Positions 38,700-47,819 are shown, numbered from the stretch's first letter. The stretch: DNA of 64,000 bases from Montanilutibacter psychrotolerans (GCF_003719825.1 NZ_RIBS01000005.1:186001-250000), one strand, 5' to 3'. The notes: generated by a model not told the origin, from the letters alone. Numbers and translations are program-made.

Positions 38700-38847
38700 C
38701 GTCCGCTCTGGCGGTTTCGCCGATGCGACAATCGCGATGCCTGCAACGCCCTACCTCGAACGGGCTGCGTTGAACCGCGCCCTGGCGGACTGGCGCAGGT
38801 ATCCCTTGCCAACCACGTACGGATTTCCAGCCATCGTCCCTCATGCA

Positions 38848-39372
38848 ATGACCACCGACCGCCTGGTGCTGAGACCCCCTGTCGAGTCGGACCTCCAGCG
38901 CCTGTTCGACATCTACGGCGACGCGCGCACCAACACCCACAACCCTGCCGGGCCGTTTGCCAACATCGACACGGCACGCACCGTGCTGACGGGGTGGATG
39001 GCGCATTGGCAGCAACACGGGTTCGGCAAGTGGGCGATCAGCGCCGCCGACGATCCATCGCACGTCATCGGCTTCGGCGGTATCGACCATCGCCGGTACA
39101 TCGACGAGGACAAGATCAACCTGGGCTATCGCTTCGGCGTGGAGGCCTGGGGAAAGGGGTATGCGACCGAACTTGGGCGCGCGTCCCTTGCCCTTGCGTT
39201 TGACGCGCTGGGGTTGCCGGACGTGTTCGGCATCGTCCGACCGGCCAACACGGCGTCGATTCGCGTGCTCGAGAAAGTCGGCATGCACTGGGTCGGCGCC
39301 GTGGATGATGTGCCAGGCGCCGAGCCCAGCCGCCTGTACCGTGCCGAAAACGGCGGCGCCCAAAAGCGCTAG
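38848..39372 (+). CDS. GNAT acetyltransferase, RimJ/RimL type
   Basis: A 174-residue N-acetyltransferase. The N-terminus MTTDRLVLRPPVESD is the RimJ/RimL start. The acetyl-CoA loop is seen as YRFGVEAWGKGYATEL, followed by VRPANTASIRVLEKVGM. Proteins of this group acetylate ribosomal N-termini, antibiotics or small metabolites. An in-frame ATG at 38737 would add 37 residues of non-conserved sequence. It is the last gene of the plus-strand accessory block and is convergent with the 3-hydroxyanthranilate dioxygenase gene. Confidence 0.85.
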   Translation: MTTDRLVLRPPVESDLQRLFDIYGDARTNTHNPAGPFANIDTARTVLTGWMAHWQQHGFGKWAISAADDPSHVIGFGGIDHRRYIDEDKINLGYRFGVEAWGKGYATELGRASLALAFDALGLPDVFGIVRPANTASIRVLEKVGMHWVGAVDDVPGAEPSRLYRAENGGAQKR

Positions 39373-39496
39373 CGACCGACCATCGCGTGCTGGCGGCACC
39401 CAGCCTCGCGGGGCGATGCCGCGCATGTGACACGGGGGCTGCCGCCAAACGTATCGGCGGTGCAGGTTCCGAAGAGTGGCTGGCCGCTCGCGGTTC

Positions 39497-40027
39497 TCAG
39501 GTATCGGCCATCACGTACCGGGCCGGGGCGGGATTGACGTGCCCGCAGCCCCGGCAGCTGCGATGTTCGCGCGAGGAATAAAAGCGGTCGAACACCACCG
39601 GGAAATCCTGCTCGATGTCGTGCAAAGGAAAGAACTCCTCGTACAACTTGTGGTTGCAGCATTCGCAGAACCACATCAGGCCGTCGAGTTCGTGCGGCAG
39701 GCGGCGGCGTTCGATGACCAGTCCGATCGAACCCTCCATCCGCTGCGGCGAATGCGGTACGCGCGGTGGCAACAGGAACGTCTCTCCGGCCCGGATCGCG
39801 ATATCGCGCACTGCGCCGTCCTCCTGGATGCGCAACACCATCTCGCCTTCGAGCTGGTAGAACCACTCGGCGCCTTCGTCCCAGTGATAGTCCGTGCGCG
39901 CGTTCGGCCCGCCGACCACCATCACGATGAAATCGCCGACGTAGACGACCTTGTTGCCAACCGGCGGCTTGAGAAGGTGGCGGTGCTCGTCGATCCAGGC
40001 CTGCAGGTTGAGCGGGTTGGGCAGCAT
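39497..40027 (-). CDS. 3-hydroxyanthranilate 3,4-dioxygenase
   Basis: Fe(II) extradiol-type cupin dioxygenase opening the ring of 3-hydroxyanthranilate to 2-amino-3-carboxymuconate semialdehyde. The protein has 176 residues. Iron ligands: [18 protein letters not shown] (His, Glu) and [10 protein letters not shown] (His). The C-terminal rubredoxin-like iron site of the bacterial type is present (CECCNHK and SCRGCGH). The ATG at 40027 opens [11 protein letters not shown]. It is the last gene of the minus-strand run from 45.1 kb; its product is taken on by ACMSD, encoded 5 kb further along. Confidence 0.95.
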   Translation of the reverse strand: MLPNPLNLQAWIDEHRHLLKPPVGNKVVYVGDFIVMVVGGPNARTDYHWDEGAEWFYQLEGEMVLRIQEDGAVRDIAIRAGETFLLPPRVPHSPQRMEGSIGLVIERRRLPHELDGLMWFCECCNHKLYEEFFPLHDIEQDFPVVFDRFYSSREHRSCRGCGHVNPAPARYVMADT

Positions 40028-40154
40028 GCGGGGCGTTCCTTGGGCGCGAGTGGGGGCGACAGCGGTGCGGCGGCGCTGCGCTGCAGTCTGCACCGAGGCG
40101 CGTTTGCCGATCAGGCCATGCCAATCAGATCATGCCGATCCAATCACGCTGCAG

Positions 40155-40607
40155 CTAGTCGTCGGCCAGCACCGCCACGCACTTCATCTCGATCGCGATC
40201 GGCGTGGGCAACGCCGTGATGCCGAGCGTGGTGCGGCACGGCGCGGCCTCCGCGCGGGGGAAGAACTCCGCCCAGACGCGGTTGTAGACGACGAAATCGC
40301 GCTCCATGTCGGTCAAAAACACGGTGACGTCGACCAGATCCTCGAAGCGTGCGCCGCTGGCTTCGAGCACCGCGCGCACATTGGCGAACGTGGCCCGGCA
40401 CTGCTCGTCTATGTCGTAGCTGATCAGTCGGCCTTCGGCATCGTGGACGTTGCCGAGGATGGCGTTGCTGGCGGCGTCGCGTGGGCCGATGCCGGACAGG
40501 AACAACAGCCCGCCGACACGGCGTGCATGCGGGTAATGGCCGACCGGACGCGGCGCCGATGCGGCATGAATGGAGGAGGCGGGCTGGGTCTTGGTGGCGG
40601 TGTTCAT
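40155..40607 (-). CDS. RidA-family 2-aminomuconate deaminase (probable)
   Basis: A 150-residue YjgF/YER057c/RidA-family protein. Visible family elements: LFLSGIGPRDA, FANVRAVLEASGARFEDLVDV, VYNRVWAEFFP and ITALPTPIAIEMKCVAV. RidA homologues in 2-nitrobenzoate and 2-aminophenol pathways (NbaF, AmnD) deaminate 2-aminomuconate to 4-oxalocrotonate. The position between the dioxygenase and aldehyde dehydrogenase genes strongly suggests that job here. An extra N-terminal stretch of about 20 residues precedes the fold. The ATG at 40607 is preferred to a GTG two codons earlier. Confidence 0.87.
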   Translation of the reverse strand: MNTATKTQPASSIHAASAPRPVGHYPHARRVGGLLFLSGIGPRDAASNAILGNVHDAEGRLISYDIDEQCRATFANVRAVLEASGARFEDLVDVTVFLTDMERDFVVYNRVWAEFFPRAEAAPCRTTLGITALPTPIAIEMKCVAVLADD

Positions 40608-40698
40608 GGGCACTCCATCGACGAGTGACGCGGGACGACGGTGCGGCGGGCATCGCCTGAACGCGGGTATGCCTCGCGGCGCCGACCGCCCCGCGGGT

Positions 40699-41352
40699 TC
40701 AACTGCGGGCGCGGATGCGGTCCAGGGCCGACGGGTACGACGCAGCCAGCGATTCGAGGCTGTCGACGTCGATGCCCAGGTCGGTCACCAGTCCATTCTG
40801 CAGGCTGTACACCCAACCGTGCACGGCAAGTGACTGACCGCGCGCCCAGGCGTCCTGGACGACCGTGGTCTGGCTCACGTTGACGACCTGTTCGAGGGCG
40901 TTCAGCTCGCACAGGCGGTCGTTTCGGTCGCTTTCGGACGCGTTGGTGTGCACGCAGTCGGCATGCTTGTCGGCGACATCGCCAACGTGACGGATCCAAT
41001 TGTCCGCCAGGCCGATGCGACGCCCCGTGAGCGCCGCATGCACGCCGCCGCAACCGTAGTGCCCGACAACCAGGATGTGCTTGACCTTGAGCACGTCGAC
41101 CGCGAACTGGATGACCGACAGGCAGTTGAGGTCGGTATGCACCACCACATTGGCGATGTTGCGGTGGACGAACACCTCGCCCGGCGCCATGTCGATGATC
41201 TGGTTGGCCGGAACGCGCGAGTCCGAGCAGCCGATCCAGAGGTATTCCGGCGCCTGCTGGCGCGACAGCGTCTGGAAAAACGCCGGGTCCTCGGCATTGA
41301 TGCGCTCGGCCCATTCACGGTTCTTGCGCAGCAGGTCATCAAGGCGTTGCAT
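40699..41352 (-). CDS. can: Beta-class carbonic anhydrase
   Basis: Zinc enzyme interconverting CO2 and bicarbonate, 217 residues as in E. coli Can (220). Zinc ligands and the Asp-Arg dyad: GCSDSRVPAN (Cys, Asp, Arg) and VVGHYGCGGVHAA (His, Cys). It lies inside the kynurenine catabolic run, between the deaminase and aldehyde dehydrogenase genes. Since ACMSD releases CO2, a local carbonic anhydrase may handle it, but this is inference; the gene may simply be the cell's housekeeping enzyme. The ATG at 41352 opens MQRLDDLLRKN. Confidence 0.93.
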   Translation of the reverse strand: MQRLDDLLRKNREWAERINAEDPAFFQTLSRQQAPEYLWIGCSDSRVPANQIIDMAPGEVFVHRNIANVVVHTDLNCLSVIQFAVDVLKVKHILVVGHYGCGGVHAALTGRRIGLADNWIRHVGDVADKHADCVHTNASESDRNDRLCELNALEQVVNVSQTTVVQDAWARGQSLAVHGWVYSLQNGLVTDLGIDVDSLESLAASYPSALDRIRARS

Positions 41353-41461
41353 CGGCGAGGGGTCCTTGTGGGAAGGGCGACGAGTTTGGCGCATCCGCCG
41401 CCTGTGATGTTGTCCGACCCGGTGCACTGGGCACGCGCCGGCCCACCCGGCCGGCGCGTGT

Positions 41462-42892
41462 TCAGCGCGACAGGTCGATGCAGACGTTGCGCGGTTCGGT
41501 GAAGAAGCGCAGCGCCTCCACGCCACCTTCGCGACCGAGGCCGGAAGCGCCGCTGCCGCCGAACGGGGTGCGAAGGTCGCGCTGCAGCCAGGTGTTGATC
41601 CACACCACACCCGCGTGCAGCTGCGCGGCGAAACGGTGCGCGCGGTGCAGGTCGCGGGTCCACAGCATCGCGGCCAGGCCGTAGTCGCCGGCGTTGGCCA
41701 GGGCCAGCGCGTGCGCGTCGTCGTCGAACGCCTGCAGGGTCACGACCGGGCCGAAGATCTCCTCGCGATTGCTGGCGCAATCGGGGCCGAGGCCTTCGAT
41801 CACCGTCGGTGCGACAAACCAGCCGGGCCGATCGATTGCCGCGCCGCCGCACAGCACGGTGCCGCCCTCGTCGCGCGCGCGCTGCAGCGCGGCGACGACC
41901 TTGTCGAAATGCGCCTGCGAGACCAGCGGGCCCAACTGCACGTCCGGGTCGATCGGGTCGCCGACGCGCAGGGCGACCACGCGCTCGACCAGCGCATCGC
42001 GGAACTCGGCGTGGATGCTTCGCTCGACCAGGATGCGCGAGCCGCACAGGCAGATCTGCCCGCTGTTCTGGAATCCCGATCGCACGATCGTGTCCAGCTG
42101 CGCGCGCCAGTCGCTGTCAGCGAACACGAGCGTCGGGTTCTTGCCGCCAAGCTCAAGCGAAAGCTTTTTCAGCAGCGGCGCGGCAAGGCCGGCGATGCGT
42201 CGCCCGACCGCGGTGCTGCCGGTGAACGACACTGCCTTGACCCTGGCGTGCGTGACCAGCGGCTCGCCGACCTCCGGTCCGCCGCCATGGACGATGTTGA
42301 GCACACCGGCAGGAAAACCGATCTCGGCGGCGAGTTCGCCGAGCATCGTCGCGCTGACCGGCGTGACCTCGGACGGTTTGGCGACGACCGTGTTGCCGGC
42401 CGCGAGCGCCGGCGCGATCTTCCAGGTGAACAGGTACAGCGGCAGGTTCCACGGCGAGATGGTGGCCACTACGCCCAGCGGCTGGCGCAGGGTGTAGTTC
42501 AGCCCGGCCTGCCCGTGGTGCGATTCGCTGGCGAACTGGGTCGCGGCGTGCGCGAAAAAGCGCAGGTTGCTGATCGCGCGCGGTATCTCGACCTCTCGCG
42601 CCAGCGCCATCGGCTTGCCACCGTCGCGCGATTCGGCGTGGGCGAAATCGTCCAGGCGCGCTTCGATCGCGTCGGCCAGCTTCTCCAGCCACCGCGCGCG
42701 TTCGGTGTTGGGCAATGCCGACCACGCGGGAAACGCCGCCTGCGCGGCGGCGACGGCAGCCTCGACGTCGCCGGCGTCGCCATCGGCCAGTTGCGCGTAG
42801 GCCTGCCCGTTGGCGGGATCGAACACCTCGCGCCAGCGACCCGAGGTCGCGTCACGGGACGTTCCGTCGATCAGATGGCGAAGTTGTCGCAT
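41462..42892 (-). CDS. 2-aminomuconate-6-semialdehyde dehydrogenase (probable)
   Basis: NAD-dependent aldehyde dehydrogenase, 476 residues. Motifs: SPWNLPLYLFTWKIAPALAA (the substrate-binding Asn form typical of 2-hydroxymuconic and 2-aminomuconic semialdehyde dehydrogenases), catalytic Glu in LELGGKNP and the catalytic Cys in NSGQICLCGS. It should oxidise the ACMSD product to 2-aminomuconate, the RidA-type deaminase's substrate. Neighbours on both sides agree. The related 2-hydroxymuconate enzyme would look alike, so the assignment rests on context. Confidence 0.88.
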   Translation of the reverse strand: MRQLRHLIDGTSRDATSGRWREVFDPANGQAYAQLADGDAGDVEAAVAAAQAAFPAWSALPNTERARWLEKLADAIEARLDDFAHAESRDGGKPMALAREVEIPRAISNLRFFAHAATQFASESHHGQAGLNYTLRQPLGVVATISPWNLPLYLFTWKIAPALAAGNTVVAKPSEVTPVSATMLGELAAEIGFPAGVLNIVHGGGPEVGEPLVTHARVKAVSFTGSTAVGRRIAGLAAPLLKKLSLELGGKNPTLVFADSDWRAQLDTIVRSGFQNSGQICLCGSRILVERSIHAEFRDALVERVVALRVGDPIDPDVQLGPLVSQAHFDKVVAALQRARDEGGTVLCGGAAIDRPGWFVAPTVIEGLGPDCASNREEIFGPVVTLQAFDDDAHALALANAGDYGLAAMLWTRDLHRAHRFAAQLHAGVVWINTWLQRDLRTPFGGSGASGLGREGGVEALRFFTEPRNVCIDLSR

Positions 42893-42986
42893 GGCGCAAG
42901 CGTACCCGAGCGCGGGTGCGGACCGGAATGCACGGCGCTCATCGCCCGGGGCCGGCAAGCGGGAGCGCCGGGCGCGCCCGTTGGTG

Positions 42987-43772
42987 TCAGATCGAGTTCA
43001 TCCGGCCGCCATCGACCGCCAGGCTCACGCCGTTGACGTAGGCCGCCGCCGGCGAGCACAGGAAGGCGATCACGCCGCCGATTTCGGCGGGCTTGGCGAA
43101 ACGGCCGGCGGGCACGGTCTTGCGCATGTCTTCGGCGATCTGTGCTTCCGGCAGGCCCGTGGCGCGTGCGCGATCACCCACCAACTGCGTGATGCGGCCG
43201 GTCTCGGTGAAGCCCGGCAACAGGTTGTTGACCGTGATGCCCTGCGCGGCGAGTTCGCGCGACAAGGTCTTGGCCCAGCTGGCGACCGCACCGCGGATGG
43301 TGTTGGACACCCCCAGACCGACGATCGGCTCCTTCACCGAGGTCGAGATCACGTTGACGATGCGTCCCCAACCGGCCGACTGCATGCCCGGCAGCACGGC
43401 CTGCACCAGCACCTGGTTGGCCAGCAGATGCTTGCCGAAGGCCTCCAGGAAGGCCGCGCCGTCGGCGGTATGCGCGGGGCCGGCGGGCGGGCCACCGGTG
43501 TTGTTGACCAGGATGTGCACGGCCTTGCCGGCGGCCAGTGCCTGCACCTGCGCACGCAGCGCCGCGTGGTCGGCGACGTCGGCGGCAATCCAGCCGTGCT
43601 GCTGCTCACCCTGGCGCGGTAGCGAGGCAGCCACCTCGGCCAGCACCTCCGGGCGGCGCGCGAGCACGGTCACGTCGGCGCCGAGCAGGGCCAGTTCGTG
43701 GGCGGTGGCGCGGCCGATGCCTTCGGACGCCCCACAGACCAGAGCGTGCTTGCCGGCGAGGTTCAGGTCCAT
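42987..43772 (-). CDS. SDR-family oxidoreductase with non-canonical active site
   Basis: Short-chain dehydrogenase fold, 261 residues. The cofactor loop GASEGIGRATAHE and the structural NNTGGPPAG are present, and the C-terminus (GVSLAVDGGRMNSI) is classical. The catalytic region, however, reads VSNTIRGAVASWAKTL: the usual Tyr-x-x-x-Lys is replaced by SN-x-x-R. A known divergent SDR subgroup shows the same pattern. Whether it reduces anything is open. It starts just after the PaiB-like gene and precedes the aldehyde dehydrogenase gene, so it belongs to the same operon, but no step of the pathway clearly needs it. Confidence 0.85.
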   Translation of the reverse strand: MDLNLAGKHALVCGASEGIGRATAHELALLGADVTVLARRPEVLAEVAASLPRQGEQQHGWIAADVADHAALRAQVQALAAGKAVHILVNNTGGPPAGPAHTADGAAFLEAFGKHLLANQVLVQAVLPGMQSAGWGRIVNVISTSVKEPIVGLGVSNTIRGAVASWAKTLSRELAAQGITVNNLLPGFTETGRITQLVGDRARATGLPEAQIAEDMRKTVPAGRFAKPAEIGGVIAFLCSPAAAYVNGVSLAVDGGRMNSI

Positions 43773-43773
43773 C

Positions 43774-44478
43774 TCAATCTCCGTTGGGGGCGTGGTGGCT
43801 GCGCGCGCGCATCAATGCCGCGATCTCGCGGCTGGCGTCGCGCGGTTGCGCATCGAGTTGTTCGATCACCGCCATCCGGTTGGCCACCGGATGGTTCTGG
43901 CTGAGCTTGAACTTCAGTGTGATGCGGTCGACAACGAAGCGGAACCCGATGATGCCGCGCAACTGCCGACGCAGGTCGTCGCGCTCGGATTCGAAGCGCC
44001 AGTCGCTGTCGACGCGCGCCTCGTGCTGGTCGCTGAGATCGCTCACCAGGTCGGCCAGGGACGCCTCGTCGTCGAAGGTTTCGATGACGCCGTCGAGGTG
44101 GGCGACCGCGTAATTCCAGGTCGGCACGCGCGCCTGTTCTTCCTTGTCGGGGTACCAGGCGGGCGACAGGTAGGCGTGTGGTCCATGCACGATCGCCAGC
44201 GCGGGACCGGCGTGCGTGGACTGCGGATTGGGTCGGGCCCAGTGGCCGCGCAGCACCACCCGATCGCCGTCCCGGTAGTACAGCACCGGCAGATGGCTGA
44301 CCGTGGGCGCGCCGTCGCGCACGGTGACCAGGGTGGTGAAGTTGTCGCGCACCAGCAGCGCATCGAGCGCGGCCAGGTCGTTCTCGGCAAATGCGCCGGG
44401 CAGGTAGAGCTGGCCAAGTCCGTCTTGCGTGCGTGCTCCCGTGTGGGCTCCCGGCGGTGGCGTGTCGGCGGGCTGCAT
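43774..44478 (-). CDS. PaiB-like FMN-binding protein
   Basis: A 234-residue member of the PaiB / FMN-binding negative regulator family. The split-barrel flavin-binding fold is recognised from HLPVLYYRDGDRVVLRGHWARPNPQ and YLSPAWYPDKEEQARVPTWNY, and from the C-terminal IIGFRFVVDRITLKFKLSQN. PaiB of Bacillus was described as a repressor of sporulation and protease genes, but most homologues are uncharacterised and bind FMN or haem. As the first gene before the SDR-dehydrogenase run it might regulate or serve the pathway. That is inference. Confidence 0.8.
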   Translation of the reverse strand: MQPADTPPPGAHTGARTQDGLGQLYLPGAFAENDLAALDALLVRDNFTTLVTVRDGAPTVSHLPVLYYRDGDRVVLRGHWARPNPQSTHAGPALAIVHGPHAYLSPAWYPDKEEQARVPTWNYAVAHLDGVIETFDDEASLADLVSDLSDQHEARVDSDWRFESERDDLRRQLRGIIGFRFVVDRITLKFKLSQNHPVANRMAVIEQLDAQPRDASREIAALMRARSHHAPNGD

Positions 44479-44486
44479 CGCGTGTC

Positions 44487-44804
44487 TCAGTGGCGCTGAG
44501 GCAGCTTCTGGATCATCAGTCCCCGCAGGGCGTCGTCGTCGCCTTGCGGTGGTTGCAGCTCGTCCAGAGCGAACCCGCGCTGTTGCGCGTCGTCGTCGTC
44601 CAGGCCCTCGTAGGCGACGAACTCCGCATCCATCAGGGCGGCGCGGGCACTGTCCTCGCTGTCGTAGGCAAGCGTGTTGCCGTCACTGTCGAACACCTCG
44701 GCCGTGCCGGCCTCCCGCACGCGCAGGCGGGCCCATACCACCGTGCGGCCGATGGTTGCCAGCCACCAGCTGGTCGGGTTGTCGCTGTCCATCGTGTTCA
44801 CCAT
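44487..44804 (-). CDS. Small acidic conserved hypothetical protein
   Basis: A 105-residue soluble, acidic protein with TSWWLATIGRTVVWARLRV at the start, AEVFDSDGNTLAYDSEDSARAALMDAEFVAYEGLDD in the middle and a basic end (MIQKLPQRH). There is no recognised domain, though it looks like a compact beta-alpha fold. It overlaps the end of the preceding membrane protein gene by seven bases and ends eight bases before the PaiB-like gene. A start four codons later (44792) would avoid the overlap. Confidence 0.6.
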   Translation of the reverse strand: MVNTMDSDNPTSWWLATIGRTVVWARLRVREAGTAEVFDSDGNTLAYDSEDSARAALMDAEFVAYEGLDDDDAQQRGFALDELQPPQGDDDALRGLMIQKLPQRH

Positions 44805-45106
44805 GCCACCACCGTCGAAAGCAGCCAGAGTGCGCCCGCGCCCAGCAGGCCGGCGATGATCGCCGAGAGCGAGATGCGCGCGGGTGTCGCCAACCCGTCC
44901 AGGTTGCGGTCGCCGGCGGCGCGGTAGCCGCCGCGCAGCAGCCAGCCCAACGCGGACGGGTGGATGAAGGCCAGCGGGCCGAGCTGCGCCTGCAACGCCG
45001 GATGACGGTCGCGCAGATGCACCAGTGCCAATGGCCAGAAGATCACGAACGCGGTGGCCCCGGCGATGGCCAGGGCGACGCAGAGCAGGGCGAGAAACAG
45101 GATCAC
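44798..45106 (-). CDS. Small two-helix membrane protein
   Basis: A 102-residue protein with a transmembrane helix at each end (about 2-27 and 78-100) joined by a soluble loop (HLRDRHPALQAQLG, then PSALGWLLRGGYRAAGDRNLDG). The shape and the RxRxPAL-type segment recall UspB-like stress proteins, but similarity is too slight to name it. It overlaps the following gene and is probably co-transcribed with it. Upstream lies asnS on the same strand. Confidence 0.6.
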   Translation of the reverse strand: MILFLALLCVALAIAGATAFVIFWPLALVHLRDRHPALQAQLGPLAFIHPSALGWLLRGGYRAAGDRNLDGLATPARISLSAIIAGLLGAGALWLLSTVVAW

Positions 45107-45200
45107 GGTGCAGCCACCTCATCGGGAGCCGGCCACCGGTCACGCCGTGCGTGCCGGTGGACGGGGAGGGCGTCCGCGCTGGCGCGGACGCCGGTGCAAC

Positions 45201-46601
45201 TCAGTACTCGGCGCTGCCCGGGGCGCGCGGATAGGCGATCGCGTCGCGGATGTTGGACAGGCCGCAGACGTAGACCACCAGGCGTTCGAAACCCAGGCCG
45301 AAGCCCGCGTGCGGCACCGAACCGTAGCGGCGGAAGTCGCGATACCAGCCGTAATGCGCAGGGTCGAGGCCGAACTGCGCCATGCGCGCGTCGAGGATAT
45401 CGAGACGGTCCTCGCGCTGGCTGCCACCGATGATCTCGCCGATGCCGGGAGCCAGCACGTCCATTGCCGCGACCGTCCGGCCGTCATCGTTGAGACGCAT
45501 GTAGAACGCCTTGATGTGCTCGGGGTAGTTCATCACCACCACCGGACGTCCGACGTGCTGCTCGGTCAGCCAACGCTCGTGTTCGGTCTGCAGGTCCAGG
45601 CCCCATTCAACCGGGAACTCGAACTTGTGGCCGGACTTCTGCAGCAGCGTGATCGCGTCGCCGTAATCGATGCGCTCGAACGGCGCGTTGACGAAGCCTT
45701 CCAGGCGGCTGATGGCATCGGGCTGCACGCGTTCGGCGATGAACGCCATGTCGTCGCCGCGTTCGGCCAGCACCGCGCGGAACAGGTACTTGAGGAAGTC
45801 CTCGGCGACCTGGGCGTTTTCCATGAGATCGGCGAACGCGATCTCCGGCTCGACCATCCAGAACTCGGCCAGGTGGCGCGTGGTGTGGCTGTTTTCGGCG
45901 CGGAAGGTCGGGCCGAACGTGTAGACCTTGCTCAGCGCCAGGCAGTAGCCCTCGACGTTGAGCTGGCCGGACACGCTGAGGAAGGTTTCCTTGCCGAAGA
46001 AATCGCGGCTGAAATCGACCGCGCCGGCCTTGTCGCGCGGCAGGTTGGCAAGGTCCAGGGTGGACACGCGGAACATCTGGCCCGCGCCCTCGGCATCACT
46101 GGTGGTGATGATCGGGGTGCTGATCCAGTAGTAGCCCTGTTCGTGGAAGAAGCGGTGCACGGCCTGCGCCAGGCAATGGCGGATGCGCGTGACGGCGCCG
46201 AACAGGTTGGTGCGCGGACGCAGGTGGGCGACTTCGCGCAGGAACTCCAGCGAGTGCGGCTTGGGCTGGATCGGGTAGGTCTCGGGGTCTTCGACCCAGC
46301 CGACCACTTCGATCGAACTGGCCTGGATCTCGAACGACTGGCCCTGGCCCTGCGATGCCACCAGGGTGCCGGTGGCGATGACCGAGCAGCCCGCCGTCAG
46401 GCGCTTGACCTCGGATTCGTAGTTGTCGAGCGTGCTGGGCGCCACCACCTGGATGGCCGCGAAGCAGGAGCCGTCATTGACGTTGACGAAACTCAGGCCG
46501 GCCTTGGAATCGCGCCGGGTACGCACCCAGCCGCGCACCGTGACTTCGCCGCCTGCAGGAATCTTGCCTGCGAGCGCATGCTCGACACTGACCACCGTCA
46601 T
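45201..46601 (-). CDS. asnS: Asparaginyl-tRNA synthetase
   Basis: Class IIb synthetase charging tRNA-Asn. The protein has 466 residues, as in E. coli. The N-terminal OB-fold anticodon-binding domain (about 15-110, [20 protein letters not shown]) is followed by the catalytic domain with motif 2 ([21 protein letters not shown]) and motif 3 ([16 protein letters not shown]). The presence of AsnRS means asparagine tRNA is charged directly. It is transcribed away from the IscA-type gene; the 168-base gap holds TATACT at 46675-46680 as a possible -10 for the latter. Confidence 0.96.
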   Translation of the reverse strand: MTVVSVEHALAGKIPAGGEVTVRGWVRTRRDSKAGLSFVNVNDGSCFAAIQVVAPSTLDNYESEVKRLTAGCSVIATGTLVASQGQGQSFEIQASSIEVVGWVEDPETYPIQPKPHSLEFLREVAHLRPRTNLFGAVTRIRHCLAQAVHRFFHEQGYYWISTPIITTSDAEGAGQMFRVSTLDLANLPRDKAGAVDFSRDFFGKETFLSVSGQLNVEGYCLALSKVYTFGPTFRAENSHTTRHLAEFWMVEPEIAFADLMENAQVAEDFLKYLFRAVLAERGDDMAFIAERVQPDAISRLEGFVNAPFERIDYGDAITLLQKSGHKFEFPVEWGLDLQTEHERWLTEQHVGRPVVVMNYPEHIKAFYMRLNDDGRTVAAMDVLAPGIGEIIGGSQREDRLDILDARMAQFGLDPAHYGWYRDFRRYGSVPHAGFGLGFERLVVYVCGLSNIRDAIAYPRAPGSAEY

Positions 46602-46769
46602 GCCTTGAATCCTTGCCTGTTCGGGCCGATATGGGGAGGGCGGAGTTTACCGGAGCAACCCGGCATACGCCGCTATACTTTTTCAATCCGCATCCGGCGC
46701 GCCGGGTGTTTGCCCGCCACGGTAATCGGGCAGGCACCGCGATCACGTCCCACCCAGGAGCCCTGCGCC

Positions 46770-47108
46770 ATGTCCGTCACCCTCAGCCCCGCTGCACTGG
46801 CACGCGTCCAGCGCTACCTGAGCGAAGCGCCCGACGCGCTTGGCCTGCGTTTCGGCGTGACCAAGACCGGCTGCTCGGGCTGGCAGCACGTTGCCGACCT
46901 GGCGCGCGACCAGCGTGAGGGCGACCACGTGTTCGAGCAGGACGGTGTGCGCGTGTTCGTCGATGCGGTGAGCCTGCCGCTGGTGGACGGCACCGAGATC
47001 GACCTGGTCAAGCAGCGCCTTGGCGAGCAGTTCGTGTTCCGCAACCCCAACGCCAGCGCCGAGTGCGGCTGTGGCGAGAGCTTCACCACCGACGCGGACG
47101 CGGCCTGA
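46770..47108 (+). CDS. IscA/SufA-type iron-sulfur carrier
   Basis: A-type carrier, 112 residues. The three conserved cysteines are visible: one in TGCSGWQHVAD (about residue 35) and two in ECGCGESF (about 98 and 100). The CGCGESF ending is of the IscA/SufA kind rather than ErpA (CGCGSSF). It holds Fe-S clusters for transfer to target proteins. It stands alone, not in an isc or suf operon; nfuA is 28 kb away. GGAG lies 8-11 bases before the ATG. Confidence 0.9.
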   Translation: MSVTLSPAALARVQRYLSEAPDALGLRFGVTKTGCSGWQHVADLARDQREGDHVFEQDGVRVFVDAVSLPLVDGTEIDLVKQRLGEQFVFRNPNASAECGCGESFTTDADAA

Positions 47109-47221
47109 ACAATCCGGCCTGAACCCAGCCACCTGAACACTTTGGCTTGAGCCGGTCCGCCTGAACGCGCGGGTTGGCCCGGCAATGGCGCGGCGCCGCC
47201 CGGGGCGGCAATTCGCCGCAT

Positions 47222-47367
47222 TTGCCTCTAAGCCATTGAAGCTGCCATAATTTCCGGCTCCCGCGGGTTTGGCCCGTGGGAACCTTGCTCCACCGCGCCC
47301 ATTCCGGGCGCCGGGGGGCTGATCCGGCCGGCCATCAGGCCGCGCCATCATCCACAAGGACAACACC
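47222..47367 (+). promoter_or_regulatory. rpsF promoter and leader
   Basis: A sigma-70-like pair: TTGCCT (47222-47227) and CATAAT (47246-47251), 18 bases apart, upstream of the ribosomal protein operon. The transcribed leader of about 110 bases contains a stem (CCCGCGGG / CCCGTGGG, about 47261-47281). In many bacteria the S6:S18 complex binds an rpsF leader motif to control its own synthesis; this stem is a candidate for it. AAGGAC precedes the rpsF ATG. Confidence 0.55.
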
Positions 47368-47808
47368 ATGCGTCATTACGAAGTCGTGTTCCTGGTCCAC
47401 CCGGACCAGAGCGAGCAGGTGCCGGCCATGATCGAGCGCTACAAGTCGCTGATCGAAGGCGGCGAGGGCAAGATCCACCGTCTCGAAGACTGGGGCCGCC
47501 GCCAGCTGGCGTACCCGATCGCGAACCTCGTCAAGGCCCACTACGTGCTGCTCAACATCGAGTGCAGCCAGGCCGTGCTGAACGAGATCGTCGACGGTTT
47601 CCGCTTCAACGACGCCGTGCTGCGTCACCTGGTCATGAAGCGCGACGGTGCCGACACCGAGCAGTCGCTGATCATGAAGTTCAAGGACGAGAAGGGCGAC
47701 AAGCCCGAGCGCGCCGAGCGTGGCGAACGCCGTCGCCGTGACGACGAGGGCGATGCCGCCCCGGCGTCCGACGATTCCGCCAACGACGACTCCGCCGAAG
47801 CCGCATAA
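47368..47808 (+). CDS. rpsF: 30S ribosomal protein S6
   Basis: Small-subunit protein that pairs with S18 on the 16S rRNA central domain. The protein has 146 residues: the ferredoxin-like fold (1-100, [28 protein letters not shown]) plus a long charged, disordered tail rich in Glu/Arg/Asp/Ala. In gammaproteobacteria such tails are targets of RimK-type glutamate addition. No priB lies between rpsF and rpsR, unlike in E. coli. Confidence 0.97.
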   Translation: MRHYEVVFLVHPDQSEQVPAMIERYKSLIEGGEGKIHRLEDWGRRQLAYPIANLVKAHYVLLNIECSQAVLNEIVDGFRFNDAVLRHLVMKRDGADTEQSLIMKFKDEKGDKPERAERGERRRRDDEGDAAPASDDSANDDSAEAA

Positions 47809-47819
47809 GGAACGCACCC

